Assembly: GCA_903936775.1 (NCBI GenBank)
Contig: CAIZWU010000097.1
Location: 1-45,507, forward strand
Direction: 5' to 3'
DNA from: an uncultured bacterium
GTDB taxonomy: Bacteria > Verrucomicrobiota > Verrucomicrobiia > Verrucomicrobiales > V1-33
DNA: 45,507 nucleotides
The translations under genes were made by a program, and so were the position numbers. The notes below the pieces were generated by a model. It was not told where the DNA came from, made no database searches, and saw nothing but the letters and a program-made list of their open reading frames with translations. Shown one piece after another: positions 24,668 to 33,382 of the stretch (the stretch's first letter is position 1; the number at the start of each line of letters is the position of its first letter).

Positions 24668-26362
24668 TCAGGCGCGGAACAGGGCGCCCATTTTCTTGCC
24701 CAGAATCATGCCGGTTCCGGCGAGGGTGATTGTCAGGAACACCATCGCCCACACCCCCAGCGCCGAGGCCAGGGCTTCCCCATTGCCGAGGGCTCCGTTG
24801 AGATTGTAAATCGCCTTGGTGATCGGATAGTGCTCGCCTTTCTGGGCCAGAATCAGGCTGTCGGAGACCTCCAGCATGCCGAAGGAAAAGGCGAGCAGTG
24901 CTCCCGCGATCAGGTTGGCGCTGATCAGGGGCAGGGTGATCCGGAAAAGGGTGCGGAACGGCGGACATCCCAGATTCTGCGCCGCTTCCTCCAGGCTCAC
25001 GCTGGTCTGTTGCAGGCCCGCGCTGGCACTGCGCACCACGTAGGGAAGGCGGCGCATGGCGTAGGCGATCACGATGATCCAATACGGGTCCTCATCGGCT
25101 CCGATCAGCCAGTGAAAGGGCTGGCCCTCGCGGGTCATCGCCAGATAACCAAACGCCAGGACCAGACCCGGCACCGCGATGGGCAGCATGGAAAGGGAAT
25201 CAAGGAGGTGGCGGCCGGGCAGCTTGGTGCGCACCACGATCCAGGCAATGGTGACGCCGAGGATGACATCGATAAAGGTGGCGAGACCGGCGTATTTCAG
25301 GCTGTTCAGGATGGAGGGCACGGTGAGGCCATGGCTCAGGGCATCGCGGTAGTGCTGCAGGGTAAAACCGGAGGGCAGCACGGAATCATTCCAATCCGTG
25401 GCAAAGGAGGTCAGGGTGACTCCAAGGTGGGGCAACACCGCGAGGAAGATGACCAAGGCAAAACCCAGAGTCGCCAGCCAGCCTTTCACGCCACCGATGG
25501 CGGGGGTCTGCGCCGCCATGCTGGCACGCCCACTGCCCGCGAAGTCCGAACGGCCGAAGAGAAACTTGCTCAGGATGAAAAGCAGCACGCTGGCCACCAG
25601 CATGATCGCGACGAGGGCATAGGGCAGGGGATTGCCTCCGATTTCCTTGATTCCGTCGAAGATCTGCACTGAGGTGACCCGCGAATAGTCGAACATCAGC
25701 GGCACGCCCAGCTCGGTGAATCCCCAGATGAAGACGATGGAAGCCCCGGCAAAAATCCCCGGCATGGCCAGCGGCAGGGTGATCTTCCAAAACCGGCGCC
25801 AGGGCGAGCACCCGAGGTTTTCCGCCGCCTCATCCAGCGCAGGATCGAGATTGGCCAGGGAGGCCGTGATGTTCAGGTAAAGAATCGGATACAGATGCAG
25901 CGCATTCATCAGAATGACGCCGAACAGCCGGCCATTTCCCAGCCAGTCCATCGGCTCGCCCAGGGCAATCTGTCCCGGCATCAGGAGGGCATTCAGCGCG
26001 CCGTGCTGACCCAGGATCTGCTTCACCCCGATGGTCCCCACAAACGGCGGCAGAATCAGCGGCACCAGCACCAATGCCCCCAGCAATCCCTTCATCGGGA
26101 AGGAAAACCGCGCGCTCAACACCGCCAACGGCAGCGCCAGAATCATCGCGCCCAACGTGCTCCCCGCCGCCATCTTCAGCGCATTGATCAACCCTTCCCG
26201 GTAAATCGGATTGCTGAAAATCTGGCCCACATATTCCAGGGTAAACCCGCCTCCCGGCTTGGTGAACGCCTCGCGGACGGTGTTGTAGATCGGATAGAGG
26301 AAAAAGCATCCCATCACCGCCATGATGAAGAGCAGGAAGCCGTAGGAGGGGAGGCGTCTCAT
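24668..26362 (-). CDS. ABC importer double-permease protein (iron(III)/thiamine/phosphonate type)
   Basis: 564 residues with two fused BPD_transp_1 domains, about 12 membrane helices. Each half carries an EAA coupling loop: DEAAENLGCSPWRRFWKITL (about 177-197) and EEAAQNLGCPPFRTLFRITL (about 458-478). This tandem architecture is typical of FbpB/SfuB-like iron(III) and ThiP/PhnV-like permeases. It would form the channel with the ATPase encoded at 31475-32554 and receive substrate from the binding protein at 29828-31435. Its ATG overlaps the stop of the upstream small membrane-protein gene by 4 bases (ATGA), so translation of the two is coupled. Importer genes are split by about 3.4 kb of other genes. 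Confidence 0.93.
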   Translation of the reverse strand: MRRLPSYGFLLFIMAVMGCFFLYPIYNTVREAFTKPGGGFTLEYVGQIFSNPIYREGLINALKMAAGSTLGAMILALPLAVLSARFSFPMKGLLGALVLVPLILPPFVGTIGVKQILGQHGALNALLMPGQIALGEPMDWLGNGRLFGVILMNALHLYPILYLNITASLANLDPALDEAAENLGCSPWRRFWKITLPLAMPGIFAGASIVFIWGFTELGVPLMFDYSRVTSVQIFDGIKEIGGNPLPYALVAIMLVASVLLFILSKFLFGRSDFAGSGRASMAAQTPAIGGVKGWLATLGFALVIFLAVLPHLGVTLTSFATDWNDSVLPSGFTLQHYRDALSHGLTVPSILNSLKYAGLATFIDVILGVTIAWIVVRTKLPGRHLLDSLSMLPIAVPGLVLAFGYLAMTREGQPFHWLIGADEDPYWIIVIAYAMRRLPYVVRSASAGLQQTSVSLEEAAQNLGCPPFRTLFRITLPLISANLIAGALLAFSFGMLEVSDSLILAQKGEHYPITKAIYNLNGALGNGEALASALGVWAMVFLTITLAGTGMILGKKMGALFRA

Positions 26363-26784
26363 GGATGATGGGATGAGGATACGGGCAATTTTTGTTTAAA
26401 TCGGGCCAGGCTGAAACCACAAACGGCTCCACTTAAAGCCGCCAGAAGGCAGAGATACCACGCGCTCAACAAAGGCAGGTTCCGATTCGCTAAAAAAAAG
26501 CCAACCACCACACCCATCACCAAAAACCCCCAGCCTGCCCCCAGCAGTGCGGCTTTGTTTGGCCTCCACCAGCGAGATGTGGCCGGTAGATGTTTGGTCG
26601 TGATGAAACCCGCAATCAAACAAGCCGGGAGCGCGAAAATCCCGGTCCAGGAGACATAAAGCAGAATGATGCCGAGCCAATCAGGGCTGAAGACAAAGCC
26701 ACTCATGATCAATGCAGTTGAGATCAGGCCGCCCGCCGCAGCCGCCCAGCCCAGCAGTGCCGAAAAAAAGACGGGAAGTTTCAT
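26359..26784 (-). CDS. Small four-helix membrane protein of unknown function (A)
   Basis: 141 residues from the ATG at 26784 (MKLPVFFSALLGWAAAAGG); a longer frame to 26838 is less likely. Four hydrophobic segments lie at about 5-30, 36-62, 80-102 and 108-128, and the tail ARFKQKLPVSSSHHP is basic then polar. I do not recognise a family. The layout and motifs (FALPACLIAGFITTK; ALSGAVCGFSLARFK) resemble the protein encoded at 29365-29814. The stop overlaps the permease start by 4 bases, which ties it to the importer operon. Confidence 0.7.
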   Translation of the reverse strand: MKLPVFFSALLGWAAAAGGLISTALIMSGFVFSPDWLGIILLYVSWTGIFALPACLIAGFITTKHLPATSRWWRPNKAALLGAGWGFLVMGVVVGFFLANRNLPLLSAWYLCLLAALSGAVCGFSLARFKQKLPVSSSHHP

Positions 26785-26924
26785 GGATAGGGACAAAGGA
26801 GCACTGAACAACGCCACGCATGGCACACCGCGCGCCATATTCCACGCAATTCACGCGCCAGGGCTTCGTTCACTACGGCGCCGGCTTGGGGTATTTCCCT
26901 GGGCGGGCGAACAGTCGGTTCCGC

Positions 26925-29336
26925 TCAATCCGCCACCTTCAGACGCAGAAAACGTCCCGGTCCGCTTCTGGCTACGGAGGCGGTGCGGCGCTGGTCGGCA
27001 CCGATGGCAGAGACGGTCACCCCATCAGTTGTCCATTGATCGAGGCCTGTGCTGGTCTCCACTTGATAAGTGATGCCCTCAGCGGCGGCATGAAAGGTGA
27101 GGCTCAAGCGGTCCGGATGCAGCACCGGGGCAGGCAGGCTGGCGCTGAGATTGATCCGGGGATTGAGATTCAGAGCGTAGGCCATCACCAGCGAGACACC
27201 GTCGCCATCGGGGTCCTGCTGGAGATCGGAGTCATAAGGCAGATCGTTTTGCAGGAGCCAGGAAGCAGCAGGGTAGGCGGCTTCATCTATTCTAACCGCC
27301 GGTTGACCCTGCCAGGTGGGAGCGGTGAAGCCGGTTTTGCTGCTGAGCCAATAGGTGGCGTAGCTATTAGGCTTCAGGGAACTCAAAGAGACGGTATTGG
27401 AGGCGCTGCCCAAGTAGGTGATGCGGGTGATTCCTGTGCAATAGTCAAAGGCGTAATACCCGATAGAATTAAGGGAGGCAGGGAGGATAAGGCTGGTAAG
27501 GCCGGTGCAGGATTCGAAGGCGTAATTCCCGATGGATGTCAGCGATGCAGGAAAGGTGATGTTGGTGAGGCGGGTGCAGGACTCGAAGGCGGAATCCCCA
27601 ATGGACGCAAGGGAAGAGGGGAGGGTGATGCTGGTGAGGGCGGTGCAGCGCCGGAACGCTGAGTTCCCGATCGAGGAGAGGGAAGCTGGGAAGGTGAGGC
27701 TGGTGAGACCTGAGCAGGAGCTAAAAGCCCAAATTCCTATGGAAGTGAGGGATGCCGGGAAAGTGAGGCTGGTGAGGCTGTGGCACCCGGAGAAAGCGAA
27801 CAACCCGATGGAGGTAAGGGAGTCAGCGAAGGAGATGCTGGTGAGGCTGGTGCAGTAGCTGAAGGTGTTATCGCCGATGGAGGTGAGGGAGGCGGGGAGG
27901 GCGAGGCTGGTGAGAGCGGTGCAGTAAGAGAAGGCGGAATTCCCGATGGAGGTGAGGGAGGCAGGAAACGTGACGTTGGTGAGGCCGGTGCAGGAGTAAA
28001 ATGCCCCATTTCCCAAGAAGGTGAGTAAAGTGGGGATAGTGAGGCTGGCAAGCGCGTTGCAGTAGGAGAAGGCGGAATTCCCAATGGAGTTAAGCGATGC
28101 AGGAAAGGTGATTTTGGTGAGGCCGGTGCAGGACTCGAAGGCGGAATCCCCAATAGAGGCAAGGGACGAGGGGAGGGTGATGCTGGTGAAGCCGATGCAT
28201 CTGAAGAAGGCAGAATTCCCTATGGAAGCGAGGGAGGCAGGAAAGGCGATGCTGGTGAGACTGGTGCATCTAAAAAAAGCAGCCTGCCCGATGGCAGTGA
28301 CGGTGGAAGGAACCGTATAAGCTCCTCCAATTGCGGGCGGAAACGCTATCAGCGTAGATTGGTCTTTAGTGAAAAGAACTCCATTGAGGGTGGAAAAGCT
28401 TTGGCTTTCCGGCGGGGTAGCAAAGGCTGTGATTCCGGCCGAGCCATAAAAGGCACCTTGGGCAAAAGAGGTTACGGTGGAGGGGAGGGTGTAGGATCCT
28501 CCGATGCCGCCAGGAAAAGCGACAAGGGTTGTCTGGTTTTTATTGAATAGAACCCCGTCAACGCTGGAATAGGCAGGATTTTCCGCAGGGGTGTAAAAAG
28601 CAGTGAGGCCGGTGCAGTCGTTAAAGGCCCCATTTCCGATGGAGGTGACGGAGGCGGGGAGGGTAATGCTGGCGAGGCTGGTGCAGTAGTAGAAGGCGGA
28701 GGATCCGATGGAGGTGAGAGATGCCGGGAAAGTGATGCTGGTCAGGCCTGTGCATATGGAAAAAGCGGACGACCCAATGCTGGTCAGCGATGTTGGCAAA
28801 GTGATACTGGTCAAGCCAGTGCATCTGGAGAAAGCGGAATTCCCAATCGAGGTAAGGGAAGAGGGGAGGCTGAGGTTTGTGAGACCGGTGCAGTGATAGA
28901 AGGCGTAGGTTCCAATTGAGGAGAGAGCGGTCGGAAATGTAGCATTGTTGAGGCCGGTGCAGGAAAAGAAGGCGTAATCCCCAATGGAGGTAAGGGAAGA
29001 GGGGAGGGTTATACTGGTGAGCCGGGTGCAGCCCCGGAACGCTGAGTTCCCGATCGAGGAGAGGGAAGCAGGGAGGGTTATACTGGAAAGGTTGGATTCT
29101 CCCTGGAAAGCGGAATCTCCGATCGAAGTGACCAGTTTACCAGCAATAGTCGTTGGGACGGTAATGTTGCCCGATGCATTTGAGACATAGGTTATAGTTA
29201 TGGTATTGGCCGGGGTTACTGTGTAGCTGTAGATGCCGGATTGCTCCGCGTGCACCAGATTGGTGACGGCGTGGATGAGTAGAAAGAGAATATGCCACAG
29301 GCGGAGCCAACGGAAGGCGGGGAGGCGGCGCATCAT
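26925..29336 (-). CDS. Exported BspA-like leucine-rich-repeat (LRR_5) surface protein
   Basis: About 803 residues from ATG 29336 or 29333 (MMRRLPAFRWLRLWHILFLL), with a signal peptide ending near VHAEQSG. Nineteen 23-residue LRR units of pattern LTSITLPASLTSIGNSAFxxCTG occur, 7 before and 12 after two 58-residue units of the YSSVDGVLFNKNQTTLVAFP type. This is the Treponema pallidum/BspA LRR family, usually surface adhesins. The C-terminal 170 residues hold DPDGDGVSLVMAYALNLNP (calcium-type loop) and a beta domain with ITYQVETSTGLDQWT, ending GRFLRLKVAD. It is embedded in an ABC-importer operon between two small membrane-protein genes. A role in capture or surface contact for that importer is only inference. 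Confidence 0.92.
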   Translation of the reverse strand: MMRRLPAFRWLRLWHILFLLIHAVTNLVHAEQSGIYSYTVTPANTITITYVSNASGNITVPTTIAGKLVTSIGDSAFQGESNLSSITLPASLSSIGNSAFRGCTRLTSITLPSSLTSIGDYAFFSCTGLNNATFPTALSSIGTYAFYHCTGLTNLSLPSSLTSIGNSAFSRCTGLTSITLPTSLTSIGSSAFSICTGLTSITFPASLTSIGSSAFYYCTSLASITLPASVTSIGNGAFNDCTGLTAFYTPAENPAYSSVDGVLFNKNQTTLVAFPGGIGGSYTLPSTVTSFAQGAFYGSAGITAFATPPESQSFSTLNGVLFTKDQSTLIAFPPAIGGAYTVPSTVTAIGQAAFFRCTSLTSIAFPASLASIGNSAFFRCIGFTSITLPSSLASIGDSAFESCTGLTKITFPASLNSIGNSAFSYCNALASLTIPTLLTFLGNGAFYSCTGLTNVTFPASLTSIGNSAFSYCTALTSLALPASLTSIGDNTFSYCTSLTSISFADSLTSIGLFAFSGCHSLTSLTFPASLTSIGIWAFSSCSGLTSLTFPASLSSIGNSAFRRCTALTSITLPSSLASIGDSAFESCTRLTNITFPASLTSIGNYAFESCTGLTSLILPASLNSIGYYAFDYCTGITRITYLGSASNTVSLSSLKPNSYATYWLSSKTGFTAPTWQGQPAVRIDEAAYPAASWLLQNDLPYDSDLQQDPDGDGVSLVMAYALNLNPRINLSASLPAPVLHPDRLSLTFHAAAEGITYQVETSTGLDQWTTDGVTVSAIGADQRRTASVARSGPGRFLRLKVAD
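27432..29090 (-). repeat. 69-bp coding tandem repeats of the LRR protein
   Basis: Nineteen in-frame 69-bp units, 7 at 28608-29090 and 12 at 27432-28259, are separated by two 174-bp units (28260-28607). Conservation is strongest around the SIGNSAF and CTGLTSI codons. Some distant units are nearly identical at DNA level (see findings), so local duplication or gene conversion is likely. The repeats are coding, not CRISPR: no unique spacers exist. Confidence 0.9.
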
Positions 29337-29364
29337 ACAAAAAATAAGGGGAGGGGGAGAGTAT

Positions 29365-29814
29365 TCAGGCCAGCTTGGACCTGAGCGCCCGGCAGGAACT
29401 CGCGAGAAGAAGAGCACACGTTGCACCACCTGCGGCAACTGAAAGCCCTGCCACCAGAATAAAAAAGTCGCCCAGAACTAGTTTTGTACCCCAATTGCCA
29501 AACGCCGGAAGATAAACTGCCAAAATGCCGGAAGCGGCCCCGATGAATGCTGCAATCGGCGCCTCCCATAAGCATGAGTCGAATGAGAAGACACGACTGG
29601 CAATAAAGGAAATTACCAAGCCTGCGGGAAACCCAAAAACCAGACTCAGGACAATGATCAGCCTAACGGCGTTCGGGAGCAGAGTCTTGCCGGCAAAAGA
29701 TTCTGGCCAAAGACCCGCATGGTATGAATCAATGAAAGCCACAAGCAGGAGCGCGCACCCTCCGGCGGTCAGCGCTCCCCCCAATGCAGGGATAAGAATT
29801 CGAGGCTTTTCCAT
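29365..29814 (-). CDS. Small four-helix membrane protein of unknown function (B)
   Basis: 149 residues from the ATG at 29814 (MEKPRILIPALGGALTAGG); a frame to 29859 would overlap the upstream gene. Four hydrophobic segments lie at about 7-27, 52-75, 84-104 and 115-140. Similar features to protein A are GFPAGLVISFIASR, a W-containing loop (DSCLWEAPIAAFIGAASGIL) and a small-residue-rich last helix (SVAAGGATCALLLASSC). I do not recognise a family. It starts 14 bases beyond the binding-protein stop codon and its stop is 29 bases from the LRR start codon, so it links the two in one transcript. Confidence 0.65.
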   Translation of the reverse strand: MEKPRILIPALGGALTAGGCALLLVAFIDSYHAGLWPESFAGKTLLPNAVRLIIVLSLVFGFPAGLVISFIASRVFSFDSCLWEAPIAAFIGAASGILAVYLPAFGNWGTKLVLGDFFILVAGLSVAAGGATCALLLASSCRALRSKLA

Positions 29815-29827
29815 AGCAAGTTGCTTT

Positions 29828-31435
29828 TCACATCCCGCGCCGCGCCAGCTCCGCTGCATGTTTATATTGCTGGCGGAATTGCTGGGCGAGGGTGCGGCTG
29901 AGTTCGGAGGTGATCAGCATATTCCGCTGGTTGAGTTTTGCGGCGATGCTGCCGGTGACATTGGGGTAACTGATCATGGAGAGATCGCTGAAGGCGGCGG
30001 TGGCCTGGGGCGGGAAGTTGTTTTCGATCAGGGTGGCCCAGGCGGTTTTCAGCTCTTCGTGGGTATCGAGGCACATGGCGCGGATGACGAGGCGGATCGC
30101 ACTGAAGCTGCTGCCGGTCAGGGCGGGGTCGTAAGTGAGGGCGGTGCCGGCGGCGTAGGGCAGCAGGTCGGGGTCGCTGGCGTGGGCGAGGTTTTCCGGG
30201 GTGTAATAATCCTGACGCACCGGCAGGCGGCGCAGGGCGGTATGACGTGGACCGCCGGGCGTTCCGGCGCGCCAGGCCCAGAGGCGCTGCCCTTCCATGC
30301 TGAGCACGAATTCCATGAAGCGGGTGGCCAATCCGGGATTGGGGGCCCCGCGGAAAAGAGCGATCGGGTCCACGCTGGGAGTGGTGCCTCCGGCGGGCAG
30401 GGTGAACCCCATCCGGCTGCGGCCGGTGGTTTCCTCGAGGCGCTGCATGAAGTTTCTGGCGTAGAAATCAACACACATCCCGGCGGCGGCCTCACCCTCC
30501 GCCACATCCAGCGGGATTTTGGTGGAGCTGTCTGTCCAATAGCGGGCGTTGGCCCCGATGCGTTGGATCATGCCCATGCCCTGAAGCCAGCCGGTTTCGA
30601 GCGCCAGCTTCCTCGCCGCGGCATCCGGGGCGTCCTTCGCCGCGGTCTGCATGGCCTGCTGCAGCAGGGATTCCATCATCTTGGCCACGGTGCCGCTCTT
30701 GCCGGGGTCGGCGAGAGCAATCTGGTTTTGGTAGCGAGGATGCGTCAGGTCAGCCCACTGATCCGGTAAATCGGTGAATCCCCGGCGTTGGTGGAAATCC
30801 AGGTTATAACAAATGCCGAACGACGACAGGCAGGCGCCGGCCCAGGTGAAGTCAGGGTCGAGGTAGGTCTCGCCGGCCCATTTGTCAGGAATGCCGGAGC
30901 CGCCGAACCAGTCAGGATGCGCGGCTTTCACTCCGAGCAGGCCGATCCCCTCCGAGGCACTGCCGGGGACAAGGAAACCTTTCTTTTTCATGTCGGAAAA
31001 ATCAGGAGTGCCGCCGCCGAAGAAGAGGTCGATGCCGATGCCGATGCTGGAAGCCATCCAAGCGGACCGGGCCGGGGAGGTGTCTTTGGGATCAAAGGCG
31101 GCAATTCCCACTTGGTCGTTCCAGGCTTCCTTCGCTTGTTTGTTCCAGAAGAGTTCGAGCGCGGCGCGGTATTCGCTGCCGACCACTTTGGAAATCTCGG
31201 TGGTGCCTCCGGGCACCCGCCAGTCGATCACCACGGAACGTCCGTGTTTTTCCTTCATCCAGTGCTGGAAGGCGGTCTCGAACTCCTTGCGGATCGACTC
31301 CACATGGGGCGTGATGATCACCAGGCGGTCCTGCGGCGCGAAATCCCTCGTCCGAGCACTGGTCTTCGGTTTCATCAGGACTGGACCGGCGATGACGGCG
31401 ATCAGCGCAAGAAAAACGGCAAGGTAGCGGCCCAT
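29828..31435 (-). CDS. ABC importer substrate-binding protein (iron(III)-type, family 1)
   Basis: 535 residues, longer than the usual 330-370 of FbpA/AfuA proteins. An N-terminal hydrophobic segment (1-21) is a signal or anchor. The binding-protein fold shows DRLVIITPHVESIRKEFE, ALELFWNKQ, ITGVTL-like core (SGTVAKMMESLLQQ), MCVDFYARNF and a hinge-like VDPIALFRGAPNP..ATRFMEFVLSMEGQ, a segment typical for iron(III)-type binding proteins. A C-terminal extension (about 400-535) is polar and helical (LSRTLAQQFRQQYKHAAEL). It should deliver substrate to the double permease. The start lies 39 bases after the ATPase stop codon. The substrate, possibly iron, is inferred from transporter class only. 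Confidence 0.87.
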   Translation of the reverse strand: MGRYLAVFLALIAVIAGPVLMKPKTSARTRDFAPQDRLVIITPHVESIRKEFETAFQHWMKEKHGRSVVIDWRVPGGTTEISKVVGSEYRAALELFWNKQAKEAWNDQVGIAAFDPKDTSPARSAWMASSIGIGIDLFFGGGTPDFSDMKKKGFLVPGSASEGIGLLGVKAAHPDWFGGSGIPDKWAGETYLDPDFTWAGACLSSFGICYNLDFHQRRGFTDLPDQWADLTHPRYQNQIALADPGKSGTVAKMMESLLQQAMQTAAKDAPDAAARKLALETGWLQGMGMIQRIGANARYWTDSSTKIPLDVAEGEAAAGMCVDFYARNFMQRLEETTGRSRMGFTLPAGGTTPSVDPIALFRGAPNPGLATRFMEFVLSMEGQRLWAWRAGTPGGPRHTALRRLPVRQDYYTPENLAHASDPDLLPYAAGTALTYDPALTGSSFSAIRLVIRAMCLDTHEELKTAWATLIENNFPPQATAAFSDLSMISYPNVTGSIAAKLNQRNMLITSELSRTLAQQFRQQYKHAAELARRGM

Positions 31436-31474
31436 GGCAAAAAAGGATAGGGGGAGGGTCCGGCAGGAACGGGA

Positions 31475-32554
31475 TCAGGCCCGCAGGATCATGACGTCGT
31501 CAGGGTTGACCGTGAGAGAGACCTGGGAATCATCGGCCGGGCGGAGGATCGCGGGGTTGAGTTCGGAAAGGTGGAAAAGATGGCCGGAGGAATCGCGGAC
31601 GGTGTATTGGGCCAGTTCACCGAGGTAGACCGAATCCGTCAGGCGTCCGGTGAGGAGGTTGGCGGCGGCGGGCAGGCCGGTGAGACGGAGCGCCTCCGGT
31701 CGCAGGCAAAGCTGGACCCTTTCGCCGGAGGCAGGCTGCCACGCGGGATCGGTGATCCGGCCGGTGAAAATGCCATGGGCAGTATGCGCGGTGGCGCAGG
31801 AGCCACTGCCGGACAGGGCGATGAATTCGGCCGGCAGGAAATTCGCTTCCCCGATGAAGGAGGCGACAGAGGCGGTGTGGGGCGAGCGGAAGACTTCGCG
31901 CGGGGTGCCCACTTGGCTGATGATCCCTTTTTCCATGATGGCCATGCGGTCGGCGAGGTGGAGCGCCTCCTTCTGGTCGTGGGTGACATAGACCGCGGTG
32001 ACCCCGAATTCCTTGCAGATGCGGCGGATCTCCGAGCGCATTTCGAGGCGGAGTTTGGCGTCGAGGTTGGAGAGTGGTTCGTCGAGCAGCAGGGCATCCG
32101 GCCGGACGGCGATGGACCGGGCGAGGGCGACGCGTTGCTGCTGGCCACCGGAGAGTTGGTTGATTTTGCGTTCGGCGAGGTGGCCCATTTTCACCATCTG
32201 GAGGCTTTCCTGCACGCGGGATTCGATTTCGGCTTTGGGCAGTTTCCGCTCGTGCAGGCCAAAGGCCACATTTTCACCCACATTGAGGTGGGGCCAGAGG
32301 GCGTAGCTCTGGAACATCATGGCGGTATTCCGTTTATGGGCCGGCAGGTGGGTGATGTCCTTGTCGTCGAACAGGAGGTGTCCTTTGTCCGGCGTATAAA
32401 ATCCTGCGACGTGCCGCAGCAGGGTGGTTTTGCCACAACCACTGGGGCCCAGCAGGAAAAACATCTCGCCGGATTCGATCGTGAGATTGATGTTATCGAG
32501 AGCCACCATGCTCCCGAAATGCTTTGTCAGGTTGCGGATGTGGATCGAGACCAT
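31475..32554 (-). CDS. ABC importer ATP-binding protein (FbpC/PotA type)
   Basis: 359 residues. Walker A GPSGCGKTT (36-44), Q-loop FQSYALWPHL (81-90), signature LSGGQQQRVALARS (134-147), Walker B ALLLDEPLSNLD (154-165) and switch histidine YVTHDQKEALHLADR are all intact. The C-terminal TOBE region (about 240-359) is present. It powers import through the permease encoded at 24668-26362. First gene of the minus-strand cluster; no obvious Fur-type operator (19-bp palindrome) was found by eye in the roughly 60 bases upstream. Confidence 0.95.
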   Translation of the reverse strand: MVSIHIRNLTKHFGSMVALDNINLTIESGEMFFLLGPSGCGKTTLLRHVAGFYTPDKGHLLFDDKDITHLPAHKRNTAMMFQSYALWPHLNVGENVAFGLHERKLPKAEIESRVQESLQMVKMGHLAERKINQLSGGQQQRVALARSIAVRPDALLLDEPLSNLDAKLRLEMRSEIRRICKEFGVTAVYVTHDQKEALHLADRMAIMEKGIISQVGTPREVFRSPHTASVASFIGEANFLPAEFIALSGSGSCATAHTAHGIFTGRITDPAWQPASGERVQLCLRPEALRLTGLPAAANLLTGRLTDSVYLGELAQYTVRDSSGHLFHLSELNPAILRPADDSQVSLTVNPDDVMILRA

Positions 32555-32616
32555 GGGGTGCGGGGCAGGGAGGCAGGCAGCGTGCCAGCAGTCATGACTA
32601 AGGCGCGGGCCCGGGA

Positions 32617-33159
32617 TTGGTCAAGCCGCGGCGCGTCCGGGACGGCGGCACCGCCAAACAGCTCAACAGTATCTGCGAATGGAATCAGGGAGGGGGTCCT
32701 TTGCCGCTGGCCAACCCTCCGGCCCGGATCACCAGCACCGGGATCAATTTTGCTGTTCAGACGGCTGAGATCCCGCCCGGGGTGCCGATGGGTATTGCTG
32801 CAAGCCCTAATACCGGGCGGCGGGTAATGAAATCCGGCATCTTCATCATCAATTTCTGCGGTGAACCCAATCCTGGCCCCGGACTTACTCCCGGCTCGGT
32901 GAGCGGTTCCTCCCGCACGGCCTGGCAGGCCTTCGTCGGCGGACCGGCCGCGGCGGATCCTTTTCTTGGTTTGGCCGCCTGCAATATTTAGGATGACAAC
33001 TGGCTGGCCGTGATGCGCCTGCCCGGCAATGCGGTACAGGTGATCAAAATCGTGGAGGGCAAGTTCGATTTCTGCACCTGTATCCTGCGCTACCCCGCCC
33101 GCGCTCTCGAGGCCTTCAACCAGGGAGAGCGCTCCTTCTTCCGCGTGAAGCGGAATTGA
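32617..33159 (+). pseudogene. Remnant of an unrecognised protein gene with an internal TAG
   Basis: One plus-strand frame reads as protein across an in-frame TAG at 32989-32991: before it GGPAAADPFLGLAACNI, after it DDNWLAVMRLPGNAVQVIKI, ending FNQGERSFFRVKRN with TGA at 33157-33159. No ATG start is present; the only early candidate is a TTG at 32617 and the frame fades 5' of it. I do not recognise the family. A nonsense mutation in a 5'-truncated gene is the simplest reading. Suppression or a sequencing error cannot be ruled out. The opposite-strand frame overlapping it (32527-33231) looks like a shadow. Confidence 0.45.
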
Positions 33160-33382
33160 GGGTGGATTACCGGTTTTCGATGGTGGACCAGGACATGTGG
33201 TCTTTTCCAAATTCCCTCCCGGTGATAACATGGGGCCGTTCCTTCCGGACTTAAAGCTATTGAATTAAAACCGAAACCAGCGGGAAACCGTGTAGCGTTC
33301 TTTCCCGGCCACCGAGTCGTTGACTATCGGTCATGGTGCCATTTGCGAACGGTGCGGCGAATCTCCTGCGTCAATCCACACC

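Noticed and set aside
27432..29090. CRISPR-like regular repetition
   Set aside because: The repeats are contiguous, in frame and coding for LRR units; there are no unique spacers and no cas genes.
32527..33231. Minus-strand open frame of 234 codons before the ABC ATPase gene
   Set aside because: It overlaps the ATPase start and lies opposite a more protein-like degraded plus-strand frame; no motif seen.
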